Of a stretch of DNA of 64,000 nucleotides, positions 48,626-60,310 are shown one piece after another (position 1 is the first letter of the stretch; every line of letters starts with the position of its first letter). The stretch is taken from positions 2,170,001 to 2,234,000 of the forward strand of contig JAPNXP010000007.1 in NCBI GenBank assembly GCA_028753945.1. Direction: 5' to 3'. The translations under genes were made by a program, and so were the position numbers. The notes under the pieces were generated by a model that saw only the letters and a list, made by a program, of their open reading frames with translations, had not been told where the DNA came from and did no database searches. This DNA comes from Hexactinellida sp. DTS-2022. Lineage: Eukaryota; Porifera; Hexactinellida.

Positions 48626-49227
48626 CAGTGCCGTAGCTAGGAATAGAGTTTACCTGGGATATACTTTACATGCAAAGTTACTATACTAATGTCACATATG
48701 GGTTCAAGGGCCGTAAGCAAACTTCTGAATGATTGTACCATCTGTGATTCTAATAACATTTCAAATGTTCTTGACGATATGTTCTGAATTAAGTATTTTA
48801 CACTTGTTTTACATCCAATTGTCTTAACTTTTTGAAGGTTACCCAGTACCCACAGTTGTCTCTTCATGAGACCTCGATTTCAAAACCTTTTGGGCTCCCA
48901 ACTAGTCAGGTTAATCGAGGTAGCACTCATTTTAAATATATGAGAATTGAGATTTTGTACCTCCTCCATGGGCGCTTTCGCCCTTGCAGCAGGCCCTAAC
49001 TATTTAAGCTGGGCCCGGATGGCTAAAATACAAAGACGGTGGGGTGCATGAAAATTTGGGTGCGACATTACCGCAATATAAAATTATATTAGTGGGCATT
49101 ATGGTTTTCGCAAATATTTTGGTGCAACTTGTGCCCCAAGTGCCGCACCCTGGCAACTGCTCTAGATTGTCTCCACACTGATTGTGACACCGGCGCCTGG
49201 CCACGGCTGGCCATGGCTACGCCACTG
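48626..49227. mobile_element. Nested MITE, CAGTGCCGTAGC ends
   Basis: Ends CAGTGCCGTAGCTAGGA and 'ggccatggctacgccactg' are inverted. The hAT-like CAGTGgCGTAGC end also occurs, as a fragment, at 57181-57245. The flanks share only 'gggtc', so the duplication is not clean. Includes short chance frames. Confidence 0.65.
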
Positions 49228-49376
49228 GGGTCCTATATTGCAATTAAATTTCAGAATTTATAGTGTGGTGATAAGTATTATGAATGGACAAAGTGAAAAG
49301 AAGAAATATATCAAACTATCTCGTGTTAACTGAATAAAAATAACTATAATATAATGAATGGTGTAAGCCTGTAGGG

Positions 49377-49694
49377 CAGTGGTTCCCAACCTTTTCCAAA
49401 AAATTTCAGGATATTACCCCCCCAACCTATATTTTTGCTATAATTCCCCCCCAAGCACTACAATGTAGTATTTTGGTATTGAAATAACTGAAAAACTAAG
49501 TGAAATATAAATAATACTGTCAATGAGAACGGTCAATATTATCAATACTAGGTAAATTAATTACTCAGTGATTAAATCATTCAGTGAGACAAAGTAATCC
49601 AGAAAATTTAATTAGTATACCTATGTGTAATTCCTCCCCGAGGATTGCCAAATTCCTCCCCAGGGAGGAATTCCTCCCAGGTTGGGAACCACTG
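49377..49694. mobile_element. Nested hAT-type MITE, CAGTGGTTCCC family
   Basis: Ends CAGTGGTTCCCAACCTTTTC and 'cccaggttgggaaccactg' are inverted. The perfect 8-bp duplication CTGTAGGG flanks it (49369-49376, 49695-49702). Same end family as 5337-5956 with a different interior ('cctcccc' repeats). Confidence 0.9.
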
Positions 49695-50776
49695 CTGTAG
49701 GGTATAAAATATAGTTATATTTATTAGATAAGGGGGTCGCGAGATTGTTTGAGAATTTTTAGTCGGTCGTAAAGTAGTTAAGTTTGGGAACCACTGAGTT
49801 AGAGCTTTGGATAAGCCGATAACAAGCTAGTGAAATTCCGTGAATTTTTAGACAAAAGACCTGAGTGAAATTATTATAACGGCGAGCATGTTTTTCAACA
49901 ATTAAGTATTTCAGCTGATCGAGCAAAAAGGTAAGACGGATTAGCATAGAATCATTCTCGGCCTCGAAATCAAATGTGGAATGGGTGGGATCTAGTGTAT
50001 CATTAGCATTAGTAAGATTATGAATGGCATTCTCGACATGTTTTCAAAGGGGTCGCTATGGAAATTGAGCAATCTTTTTGACTCATTTCAAATATTTCAG
50101 CGGGAAACCGGAATATGTCGTATCTGAATATTGGAATATTGGAATTTGTCCTAATTTCTGCATTCAGAATTTGTCCTAAACGAATCCGGAACTTGTCCTA
50201 AAGAAATTCCAAATATGGAATTTGTCCTGAGACTCTAAGCACTGGAATTTCTCCTAAAAAGTGCTGGAATTTGTCCTAAATCTCTGAGTCTGGAATTTGT
50301 CCTAAATCTCTGAGGCTGGAATTTGTCCTAAAGAAAACTCAACATTGGAATTTGCCTAAAAAAGTACTGGAATATGACCTAAATCAGTTTTTAAGTTTGT
50401 CCTAAAAATATTTTGAATTTGTACTAAAAAGTACTGGCATTTGTACTGAAATTACTGGAATTTGTCAATTGGAGAGATATTTGAGTTTAATGTGAAAATT
50501 GATGTAAATACTTAACTAATAAAAATAGTATGGATAATAATAATAATAATAATAATAATGACTATCAGAATTGAGCTAATAAATTTTAGAATGATTTTGA
50601 TTGAATAATAATTCCCGTTTTAGATTTATTGAAATATTTTGACTACTCCCTTAATGATATTCCAGCAGTTAGGGCAAGCAGCCTTCATCTTCAACAGGCA
50701 CAACTTTCGAAAAAACCACCGTGAACGTATTCATCATGTAAAGTGCAAAGTTTTGACTCCTAGGGAATAAGCAAAC

Positions 50777-51640
50777 ATATCAATGTTCTGAGTTATCCTC
50801 ATCTTCATCTGTATCATCTAATAAACCTTCAGAATTTTCTACTATTTGTGGTAATATTGTCCCGAGATTGTAGTCTTCACGACCGATTGTTAAAGATATC
50901 GCAATGAGATATTCGTTCGCACTTAGAAAGCCATTCAAGAATCTGTCTTTACATTCATTTCTGCGTTCTGTTTTTGCTTTTGTCACCGAGTTAGATGCTC
51001 TAGTAGTCTAGTAGTACCATGGCCTGCCTTTAAACGCTGCAGTTCTAAATCAATATCCGAAATTATGTTCTTTAGGTATGCCATGAAATTCCAAATATTT
51101 GGGTGGGGTGTCTTTATATAATAGTTTAATGATTTGTGGTATGACTCTGCTCCATTGTTTGTAGCATTTTCGTAATAGAAAACCGATAAGTTATGATGAT
51201 CATTTACCGTATTTCCCCGAATAAGCGCCGGGAGCTTGAATAAGCGCCGGGTCAATATAAATGACATTGGAATGTTAAAATTTATGCACATTAGTTGATC
51301 ACTGTAATATAATTCCATTGATTTTGGCAACTTCGGTAGATAGTATACTGTTTGTGGAAACCATTAGAACCGACCTAAATATTGTATTATGCATTTTTCA
51401 CAAAAATTTCAGGATAATTTTGGTTCACGAAAACAATAAGCGCTGGGGCGCTTATTCGTGGAAATATGGTATCCATGTTTTAGTAAGTATATTCTAATTT
51501 TTTTAATCATCTCTTTTTCTGAATCTGCTGAATCTACTGATGGTATCTCTCAGGACAGAAATGCAGGGAGTATTTCTTCTTCTGGAAGCAAAGGTAACCC
51601 CATAAACTTGCGAATCCACATCCGAAATTTTTTCTATACA
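50777..51640 (-). pseudogene. MULE transposase C-terminal half, decayed
   Basis: A region near 51600-51480 reads LPLLPEEEILPAF, matching LPWLPEEEIYPVY of the other MULE. Beyond the MITE insertion (51469-51207) it resumes as SVFYYENATNNGAESYHKSL, with the catalytic Glu, then IKTPHPNIWNFMAYLKNIIS. An overlapping frame 50986-50780 continues with MTKAKTERRNECKDRFLNGF and ends in an acidic tail DDTDEDEDNSEH. Unlike the other MULE it has no RING finger. The first two Asp residues and the FLYWCH-like part were not found. Confidence 0.65.
51207..51469. mobile_element. TA-flanked MITE, CCGTATTTCCCCG family, second copy
   Basis: Ends CCGTATTTCCCCGAATAAGC and 'gcttattcgtggaaatatgg' are inverted, with TA on both sides. 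It is inserted in the second MULE's transposase. Its right end has drifted more than the copy at 18849. Confidence 0.85.
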
Positions 51641-52681
51641 ACTTTGATTAACCAAGTTTTTTAATTTTGTCATAAATTGCTTTGGTACTATAGTGGAACC
51701 AACACCCAATTATCATAATAGAAGGAAAGATCTTTGTAAAGGAATCTTTGGGAGCTAGTTCAAAATTCCCAATTGCAAAGGTTGGATTAAATGCTGGTAA
51801 TAACTGCCGAACTGAAAATAATACAGCGTTGTATAGTTTTTCATAGGATATTTGTTGATTCCTTCAGATTCTCAAGCATGCGAACGGATCCAAAAATCAT
51901 TGCAATCTGATCTAATAGAAGTATGGTTTTTAGATGAATTATTGAGTATTGTGCATCAAATTCTCGAGCAGATAATGGTATTCTTCAGATAAATTTAGTT
52001 TCACATTCTCGACACTATGCACAACGAACACCCTCACATTCATAGTTTTTGGAATTTAGTTTCTTACCCTCAACCAAAGAATATTCCATGAAATCTGTGA
52101 GAGACTAATTCAGTGTACAATATTAAGAATTTGTCATTACGTAAATACCTATTTATATATCACGGTCACAGATGTTATGAGCTGTCACTTTTATGAACAA
52201 TAAGAATCCTTAGGTGATCAATTCATATGTTGTGTTGATGAATAATATACAGCTTTCAATTTTATGTCGAATTCCAAACTGGACTATAACTCTTAGGACA
52301 AATTCCAGTAAGTTTTTAGGACAAACTTAAAAACTGATTTAGGACAAATTCTAGCACTTTTTTGGACAAATCCTAATGTTGGTATTATTTAGGGCAAATT
52401 CCAGACTCAAGAGATATAGGACAAATTCCAGTACTTTTTTGGACAAATTCTAGCCACCCATTTCAACTTCATGAATACTATTTCTAACAATCTGCTATCG
52501 TTAAACGATTTACAAGATAGTTTGATTTGATTATTTTCTTTATATAAAGCCTTGCAATTAAATTTTTCATCTACAATTATTGAACGTTCGATCGTAGAAA
52601 TTTCATTATTATAGTGAATCTTAAGAAATAGAATGATGGTAGAATTGAATCGATTATGAAGCCAACCGTTAAGTAGTTCAA

Positions 52682-53215
52682 TTAGATGTAACTTAGAAAT
52701 AATACAATTAAGAGTAGAAAGAATAACTTACCTTCAGTTTCTTTGAAATCTGCACTGCTCTCCTGGTAGGCTTCCTGTACCCTCTTCTCCTCCTTAACAT
52801 CTAAAGATAGTCTTTGACATCTATCAGCAGCATCTGTCAGATAACTAGGACAGTTTGGAAAGATGCTAGGGAGTCGGGACTGCACACTTCTTCAGAGCCA
52901 CTTTCTTCCTGATCGTCTCAATCATCTCCATTCCAATAAAGTATTGAATGGTCCACTCGATTCTTCTTCATGGAAATGGTGTATGCAGAACTGCAAAACA
53001 AAAGATATAGAATACAATATAAAAGTAAACATATTATAACAAAGTACCTTCAATCGTTTATTCAATATTCATCTCGTAGTGTTCTCTCTGCCTAGGTATT
53101 GCTCGGAACCACTTCTCACGAGTTTCAACATCAGTGGGAAAACAGAATACAGATACATGTTCATCTTTATCAGAATAGTTTGACTTTGCAACCAGGTACG
53201 AGGCAAGTCATGTTG
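52682..53215 (-). pseudogene. THAP-domain gene fragment
   Basis: The minus strand near 53210 reads CLVPGC in one frame and then NYSDKDEHVSVFCFPTDVET and REKWFRAIPRQREHYEMN in another, a THAP finger broken by a one-base shift just after its second cysteine. After an intron (about 53047-52994, GT/AG) comes FCIHHFHEEESSGPF, the C..H half of the C2CH finger. A stop falls in TTGAATGG.. GATGATTGA before the last exon, which reads LPSIFPNCPSYLTDAADRCQ (52885-52736) and ends at donor GTAAGT. THAP fingers bind DNA. It is similar to the 38954 P transposase N-terminus, so this is probably a transposon remnant, less likely a host THAP gene. Confidence 0.6.
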
Positions 53216-54007
53216 AAATTAGAATACGCAAAGTGAAAATTATGAAGTTTGTTAAGTAATAATTCAATTAAAATCATTATTGATTATCGTAAAAATTTTG
53301 AGTTTAATAATTACGGGTGGTTATTATGTGGTTAGTGAAATTCGTACTCTCACTACTCTGACTTATAAAGGCAGAATGTAGAAATTAGTCAGCTACTCCA
53401 GTGTTTATAACTTCTATAATCATTCAGCACTTGTATTTCTTGAACGTGAATATGATCTAAACGAATTTAATCGTTCTGCTGCGATGAATTCAAACAATTG
53501 TTACCGCTAGACTAATATAGTAAATATTCGTGAAAATCAAGTTTATAGTCCTGCAGTTATTCCAAAAATAAGTTCTAAGGGGCATAAAGTAGGTGAATTC
53601 ACCATAAATACTCAAATCATCATTAAATTTCAAGTTTTGTATAGAATAATTCCATGGTAATTGCCATCCATCAAGTAATTCACTAGAGTGCCATTGCCTT
53701 GGTATATAGATTGCTATGCATTGACTATAGTATAACCTAAACTCTTTATACTGAATTGATTTCAAAATGTTTCTAACCAGATTTTTCATCAAAATGTTTC
53801 TAACCAGATTTTTCATCAAAATGTTCTAAATGATACTATTAAAAATGTTGGGGAACGTTTTTCTTAATAAACTTTGTAAAATAATATTTAGGTGTAGTTT
53901 TGGCATCGAATCACCGTTTTCACTTTTTTTCGTGTAATTTGGGACTAAACTAGTTCTCTATTAAAATTTTTAGAGAATATTATTATTCAAAATCATTTTT
54001 ATATATA
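53216..54007. other. No gene seen; one short tandem repeat
   Basis: AT-rich. A 28-bp unit 'aaaatgtttctaaccagatt' plus 'tttcatca' is repeated twice at 53765-53822, with a partial third. Otherwise nothing. Confidence 0.6.
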
Positions 54008-54192
54008 CAGTCTACTCCGCTTAATAGTGCCACCTCGGGACCAGGTTGTTTTGACCCGATTAAGCGGAGAAACCGATTAACCGAAAATATTGTAAGCCAA
54101 ACTTTAATTCTGTCCTATAAATCCTGTGAAATTTTGACCCGATTAAGCGGAGAAACCGATTAACCGGTGGCTCTATTAAGTGGAATTGACTG
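54008..54192. mobile_element. TA-flanked MITE, CAGTCTACTCCGC family
   Basis: Ends CAGTCTACTCCGCTTAATAG and 'ctattaagtggaattgactg' are inverted, with TA on both sides. 'gacccgattaagcggagaaa' is repeated inside. Relatives at 400-567, 4140-4178 and 57397-57920. Confidence 0.85.
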
Positions 54193-54762
54193 TACATACG
54201 CATTATAGGATTTTCAAAATGATCGGATCAACACTGAAAATATTTCATTTTGTGCGCATTTGCTATTTTTTTCTCTATCCACAAATTTGGTTAGTATATA
54301 ATATATTATTGGATATTTGATGTTCACTGAAATGTGAAATCCGACAGTACTGACAAAAACGCAGTGATAGAATGGTCACAAATCAATATATACATGAGCT
54401 TGAGTGTTCAAACCAAAACCTTTATATAGATAAGAACTTAAGAAGCTATCTCACCAATATGAGTAATATAACAGAAATATTCTTCCTCACAATTTCCAGA
54501 GAAATATATCATCACAGCTTACTGCCCATCTTCTTTTCATTTATTTGCCCCTAATTTCAATAAATTTGATATATTCATCGATTCTTTGACGTGTACCTAT
54601 ATATTTGACCTGTAGAGCCCTGATACAGCGATTTTGGGTTACACTATAAGCTATTGTATGATTGGAGACCCTCTGAAGGTGCTAGATTTCGGCGACCCAT
54701 GATCATGTATTGAAATACTCCAAATTAATTGTTCGACAATGGGAAATTCTCGAGTGCCCTAG

Positions 54763-55206
54763 CGTTAAACTACTCTGAAATGACATCATATTTCTTACTA
54801 CAGTTATAAATTAAAAAATATTGTGATTTCAAGTCATTTTAGCCAATATCCATGAAGTGGCATAAGTGTATCTGCCACGTGCCACTTGTCGCACAAGTGG
54901 TACTATTGGGAATGTGGCTGTATTTCAGTATTAATAATCGTATGATTTGAAATTATTTACATAGAGTTATTCTAACATGGGAATTAACATCTGCAATCAG
55001 AACTTATATATTCTCATTCTATCTTGATGATCATAAAATATTTATTTAATTATATAATTATATAATTAATGAATTTAACACCTCCATATATATGTAAATT
55101 TTTCTATTTTATCATACTTTGTTGAAGCTTTTAGATAGATTATTATGCTGATAGAAGCTAGAATGTATTAATACAAAATATTGCTGTTCAAATACTTTTG
55201 GCCGGT
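54763..55206. mobile_element. Tc1-like MITE, right part
   Basis: Inner 'gtgccacttgtcgcacaag' block and right end 'caaatacttttggccggtt' match the element at 33448-34006. The left terminus is missing. Confidence 0.7.
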
Positions 55207-55737
55207 TGGTGATATATGTCATGGATTCCAAAGGCTCTGCTCACAGATCATGGCCCCGATATTAGGGGAATTTGCGAAACAAAACACATGCTCCTCCCAT
55301 CCACAAGCTTTTTCAATTTGGAATTTGAAGAAAGGGACCTGGCTCAACTTACTTTCTGAATTTATGTTTTATAGCAATAATATTGTAAATTCTTAGGCTA
55401 AGTTTTCTGCACAATACTTAACACTATTCGGCATCGTACCTCTCCGATTGATGCACTGGTTGAAAGTTCTAAATGTTAATGAAATTTACCCTAGGTCACA
55501 TATCTGCTACCACTATTTTGTTCAACATATGCTGACTAATCAAATTGTTACTTGGAAGCATTTAATACTGGAAATTATATTTCTTCGCCTATCGATTCTA
55601 TAAATCCTAGTGCATATTTATCCTAATTTATAATTGAGATTTGTTGACATCTTTTGAATTTTATGAGGCCTATAATAAGGTGTAAAATTAATAACGCACA
55701 TCAAAGATAATATATTTTTAATGTCTACTGTATATAG
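55207..55737. other. Unexplained stretch with a GC-richer frame
   Basis: The frame at 55181-55396 includes MAPILGEFAKQNTCSSHPQA then FSIWNLKKGTWLNLLSEF. The composition is less AT-rich than its surroundings, suggesting a coding remnant, but I do not recognise a family. It begins right after the MITE end and lies in the intron before the kinase exon. Confidence 0.3.
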
Positions 55738-55993
55738 ATATGCATCATTCTCCAGATGCAACATTTGTTCAGTTTCTCCCAGGAATGTTTCAAGAATCAT
55801 CTTTCACAATTGATAAATTCATTTCAAAGGGAGCGTATTCAATTCTATACAAATGCACTCACACACGCGGTGTTTTGTATGATGTATTCGGAATTGCAAT
55901 GAAACTTTCCAATCTCCCAAGAATATTATCTATCGCTGAAATCTCATATGTTTTATCCAATGAGAATCTACCTAGATTTTATGGAATTATTCG
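55738..55993 (+). CDS. Host gene exon C, protein kinase N-lobe
   Basis: Acceptor 'ctgtatatag' and donor GTATTG; phase 1 in, phase 2 out, matching the exons on either side. Translation: MHHSPDATFVQFLPGMFQES, then SFTIDKFISKGAYSILYKCT (glycine-rich loop reduced to SKGAYS), FGIAMKLSNLPR (the ATP-binding Lys of the third strand in AMKL), IAEISYVLSNENLPRFYGII (helix C Glu and the following strands). The kinase would phosphorylate Ser/Thr if active. About 35 residues separate it from the SH3 domain. The loop lacks the second and third glycines of GxGxxG. Confidence 0.7.
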
Positions 55994-57396
55994 GTATTGT
56001 TCTTCCCTATTTAATCACATTTTGTGTTTGATACCTATATTGTAATTTCGGATAACCCGCTCTTGTAATTCATAGTACATTATGGTAAACTATTAAATTA
56101 CAAGACAGAACAAAACCATGCAGCAACCCGCTACGCATAAAATATTCAAATTTACTGTGAGAAATTTTATAATGAGATCATCATCCGATAATAAGCAAGC
56201 AATGATAATCTATTGTGGTTATTTTCGATTAAGTTCAGTTTCACACATCTCAGATTGTCATAATGACATCATGACTTGGCGATTAGTATAAATTTAGAGT
56301 GGAAACCTTAAATTGTTTTCGAGGGTCAAAGGGAATCCCTGTACGCCACAATTCAGATTTTTAAACAGTCCAGTTTTTTCGTTCAACTTGGAACACACGT
56401 GATAAGAACACATATTTCTATATATATTTATAGACTTTTGTTCTATGAAACTGCCTGGGCTGCATTTAGGGGGGGGCGGGCGGGAGGGCTTTTGCCCCCC
56501 CTGGGCTGCCGTTTTCCCCCTTAGTTGGATGGGCTTCGCCCCCTTATTTCTTTAACCAACCCCATTTTCCCCACCTGACCTATAAACATGTATGCCACCC
56601 TGACTGCCATTCTTTTCGCAGCCAAACACGTATGAGTAAAGTTTATAATTTTTGACCAAAAGCTTACGGATCGAATCCTATGGAAAAAGCTGAATAATAT
56701 TTTTTTATTATTTGTCTGTATTTAGTTGTAACCTTGTATTGTATAAAACATGTATTCTTATTTAAATATATTCAGCAGTAAAAGTAGGAAGGATTATAAA
56801 ATTGCCTGTTTCGTAATTATCAGAATTACCTTTCTCCTCCGAACATTCCTTAATTATTAATGATACTTAAAGGCTAATGGTTATAAATAGGCTCACATTT
56901 TTTCTAAATTCGAACATTGATACAAGTTATCATTTGCACATGAAGTCGAAATGTCTAACGTCCCACAGAGTCTTTGCTTATCAAACCTCGATTTTTTAGC
57001 TATTTATTATTTCGAAGGTTCTAATCAATAATGAATTGTTTAGTAAAGTAGTCAATTTTCAGTAATTACCTCCAATAATGTGAATATTATTAAAGGGACT
57101 TATTATCCACCGAGATCAGTGAATTTCAAACTATCGTTCACCACTGCCAAGGGGGACAATGAGAAAGTTCGACTGGGTCGCCAGTGGCGTAGCTTACGAT
57201 TATACTTTACCTGGGGCACACTTTGAGACCCACTTAAAAATAATGGCTTCCTTCCACCCAAAGCCGGGCAAACTCCTTATTTATTGTACCTTATCTGAAT
57301 ATAATAACATATTAAATAGTGTTGACTGTTTGTTGCTGAATTAATTAACTATTCTAAACATGTTTTACAATCAACAGAAATAATATATATATATGC
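55994..57396. other. Intron with Helitron and hAT scraps
   Basis: 56225-56450 is a decayed minus-strand Helitron piece of the 31455 family ('aatgacatcatgacttgg'). 56460-56590 is a C/G-rich tract ('gcccccctgggctgcc'). 57181-57245 is a 'cagtggcgtagc' MITE end like 48626. No gene is seen. Confidence 0.5.
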
Positions 57397-57920
57397 AATC
57401 TACTCCGCTTAATTGGGAGACTGTGTTTCAGGCGTCTTGTCCCAATTATGCGGAGTTCCCATTTAACCGAAACATTCATATACAGTGGCGATCTAGTTGC
57501 AATTTACAAGAATTTCAGTTTTAAGTTATAACATTTCCCCACTGCATGGCGGTCCCTTGAGGCTACTTACACCCATAGGGTAGGGCTTAATATTTTTTGG
57601 ACCGTTTGCACTTTCCATTTACGACAAAGTCATAATCTCGGATAAATTTCGATTTCACGGTATCAATATGAAAATATTCCCAAATTAGATATTTAGTAAT
57701 ACCTTTATCAGAATTAATAAGGACTATTACAATTTGTCATGAGCAATATTAAATTTATATTGAGCTAGCACCAATCTTGAACCCAATTTGTTGAGTTTGT
57801 GCCGATTATTCGGAGTTTGACCCAATTAACCGAAAAGTTAGTATTAGTTTATATAGAGAAGATTTATTTCTTGGAGAGGTGTCCAAATTAAGAGGTTGTC
57901 CCGATTAAGCGGAATCTTCT
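57397..57920. mobile_element. MITE, CTACTCCGCTTAAT family, long copy
   Basis: Left end 'atctactccgcttaattggg' and right end 'cccgattaagcggaatcttc' are inverted but diverged, with no TA flanks left. The interior shares 'ttgaacccaatttgttga' with 400-567. Confidence 0.6.
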
Positions 57921-57969
57921 GAAAATGTGCATAATTATCTAGCAGACCCCACATCTACTCTCAGCCGTA

Positions 57970-59580
57970 ATTAGATTATTTTATTGTTCCGGGGTTGCTC
58001 TTAATGTTGTGCTGTTTCCTCGCAAGCACATGACTGCTGAGCGTATTAGGGATAAAGTTAGTTGGGTTCTTATCCAGTTCATGATGATGGAGTAGGATTG
58101 ATCTAGCTTTTCCGCCATCACCCCCGCAAGACGACTATACACAGTTGTTGTTATTCTGCTCATGCCGCTAGTAGCAGAGAAAATCAGCGGTGTGAAAGAG
58201 GCTCTTTCCACTTCTATGACACTTTGATGGTATTGCCGATTTTTCTCATTTTCGTGTGACCCATATACCTGGCGCATCTGGGTGGTATTGTTTTTGGAGC
58301 GTATGGGTTGAACACCGTATCATCAAAAAATGCTCGTTCAAACTGTCCACCCCAGAAGCTGGCTGCTCGAACGTCGAGTCGTGCTCCGTCTTGAGTATTG
58401 GCTGTGCTATAGGCCATTCTCTCTCCTTCAAGGTCTTGTAGCACGTGTTCTCTTGTTACATCCTGCTTTATGTAAGAGATCCGCGGTGAAGTTTATTGAC
58501 TCATTGTGGCGGATTATTCGCTACCCGCCTTTAGGGCAGGAGAAAGCATGATTTTCCGAGTAAACGGCTGGTTACATGCGCAATTGGACAGTATATTTTT
58601 ATCGGAGAACACCTTTATGCAAGTCGAAATTGTAACGTTCCCTTGGAATCGTCGTTAACCAGTTTGAGGCGCCCTTTTCAGATGCGAGATCTAGCATTCG
58701 CTCTCATTTTTCATTCTGCCGAGATTTCAACTCAGGTGATGCTGCCTCGCGTTTCGTCTTATGCATCTCCAGTTGTGCGTTGCGAATTTCATTCCGGATT
58801 TCCGTATAGTTCTCATCCTATGCTTAAATTTTTTCAGTTAATGGGAAAGATATTAGCCGCGAGTTTTTAGGCCGAGTCCTTCTATAGGCGTAGGCGTATA
58901 TGGAGTGCAAGAATCTCACTCTCCTGGTGGTTCACTGTATCCCTCCCGTTATTTTGGGTATCAGCTGCTCTTGGATGGTTAGCTACAGAGTGGCAAATAA
59001 GTCTGCCCCGCTCGGTGTACTAATGAACAGCCATTTCTCGGATAGTACATGTGTAATGGCAGAGTGTGTTGATTGGGGTTGTATTTTGGCTACCTCGTCT
59101 ATTTTAGAGAGTTATATTCTTACCGCGTCAATTTTGTTTTCCACGTTTTATCGCACTAAGTTTCTGTTCCTACGGCGGAACCGAGTAGTTTTATTCCTTG
59201 ACAGATGATGTTGATCCCGGTCCCGTTGAAAAGTGCTTCGGCTTCGGCTTTCTTCGTTTCTTTTACGACAAGCCATGTCTTGCTCGAGTTCGGCAGGTAT
59301 CCAAATGCAGAGCCAGCCTAATTTAACTGGTCCCACCATCCCTTGACTAGCTGTTGCCGGCCTCCGCAGGTGGAATCATCTGCTACCAAACTTGTTTTGA
59401 TTGAGCGCGCTTCAGTTTGCAAATAAGGGGAAGTGTGCAATGGCATACATTGTCATTGCGAAAGGGTCGCCCTGCGTAGTACCTTACCTAGGATATAATG
59501 TTTCCCCACCTGTATATAGCTCGCGTCGCCGTACTATATTTCAGGTTTGTCAGCTTAGCTGTACCCCCTATATCTGTTAT
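57970..59580 (-). pseudogene. LINE (non-LTR) reverse transcriptase fragment
   Basis: Minus-strand pieces run in order with different frames: GTTQGDPFAMTMYAIAHFPL (RT motif B region, about 59490), VADDSTCGGRQQLVKGWWDQ (catalytic ADD, about 59375), GYLPNSSKTW, NWLTTIPRERYNFDLHKGV (about 58650), ENHAFSCPKGG with RHNES, DGARLDVRAASFWGG, then the open 98-codon end with SFTPLIFSATSGMSR and LIRSAVMCLRGN. This is the palm to C-terminal part of a LINE-type ORF2. The 5' half is missing. The GC content is clearly higher than the flanks. The fragment has many interruptions and lies in the intron before the last kinase exon. Confidence 0.7.
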
Positions 59581-59847
59581 ATATTGAACATTAATTGATA
59601 TTTTTTGCCATTATTGATTTCATGATCTCTGGACCACACTCAAATACCTGGTGCGGCGTCGCAGCACCACATTAGAATACTGTAAACTTCTCCACCGTAC
59701 CACTTTTCGAAAGGACGTGCCGCCCCTGTGGACTATTAGTCACAGTGTAATATATTAGATGTGAAAGAAAACGTTACGTATCACCTGATAATTCCGAAAA
59801 TAAATGGCTAAATTTACGTAGCGACAAATAAAGAAGTAAACTAAGAG

Positions 59848-60008
59848 CAGTGGCGGCGCATAGGGGGGGCAGGGCGGCCATGGTCCCCCTCTTTTGAGGC
59901 TGTCCCCCCTAGAATAACAAAGTTATACAGTGTGCCCCCCCTAAAATCCCCCTGCCCCCCCTTCCCCCGTCAAAACTCCCCTACCTGAAAATCCTGGAGC
60001 CGCATCTG
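59848..60008. mobile_element. hAT-type MITE, CAGTGGCGGCGCA family
   Basis: Begins CAGTGGCGGCGCATAGG and ends 'ggagccgcatctg', roughly inverted. A perfect 8-bp duplication ACTAAGAG (59840-59847, 60009-60016) flanks it. The inside is G- and C-rich runs. Nothing is recognised in 59581-59839 or 60017-60310. Confidence 0.85.
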
Positions 60009-60310
60009 ACTAAGAGAGGAGTGGATTATTATGGAGAACTGACTATAATCTTAGAAACATTCATGAATTATCATTTTTTATTAATTAAATCATGATTTTT
60101 GAAACCAGTCCGCTTTAGATCGACTTTACGACTCCACGAATTTATGCTGTATTATTGATAAATTCTTATTCTTTTCTTCATCTGTTTTTGTTTTTGTTTT
60201 TCATTTCTTTGAAATGATATCTAGACCATTTTCCATTTCTGTTATTCCCCTGATTCTTTCTTAAAATCAATATTTGTGTCCACATTATTATTTTTATGGT
60301 ATTATCTTAG

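Larger units (their letters stand above)
48560..49796. mobile_element. hAT-type MITE holding two nested MITEs
   Basis: Ends CAGTGATTTCCAAACTGG and 'taagtttgggaaccactg' are inverted. The perfect 8-bp duplication AGTTAGAG flanks it (48552-48559, 49797-49804). Its own body is small ('gggggtcgcgag' blocks); the rest is two later insertions. Confidence 0.85.
50092..52458 (-). mobile_element. Second MULE with subterminal arrays
   Basis: A left array (about 50110-50470, some 14 units of 'ggaatttgtcctaaa') faces an inverted right array (about 52290-52455, some six units). CATTTCAA occurs on both sides (50084-50091, 52459-52466) and may be an 8-bp target duplication. Between lies a decayed MULE transposase on the minus strand and an inserted MITE. 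A microsatellite (AAT)n lies at 50528-50560. The element is more decayed than the MULE at 22703. Confidence 0.6.

Noticed and set aside
57981-58444. Host gene cluster of overlapping frames on both strands
   Set aside because: The frames overlap because this is a GC-richer LINE RT fragment; only the minus-strand pieces match reverse transcriptase.
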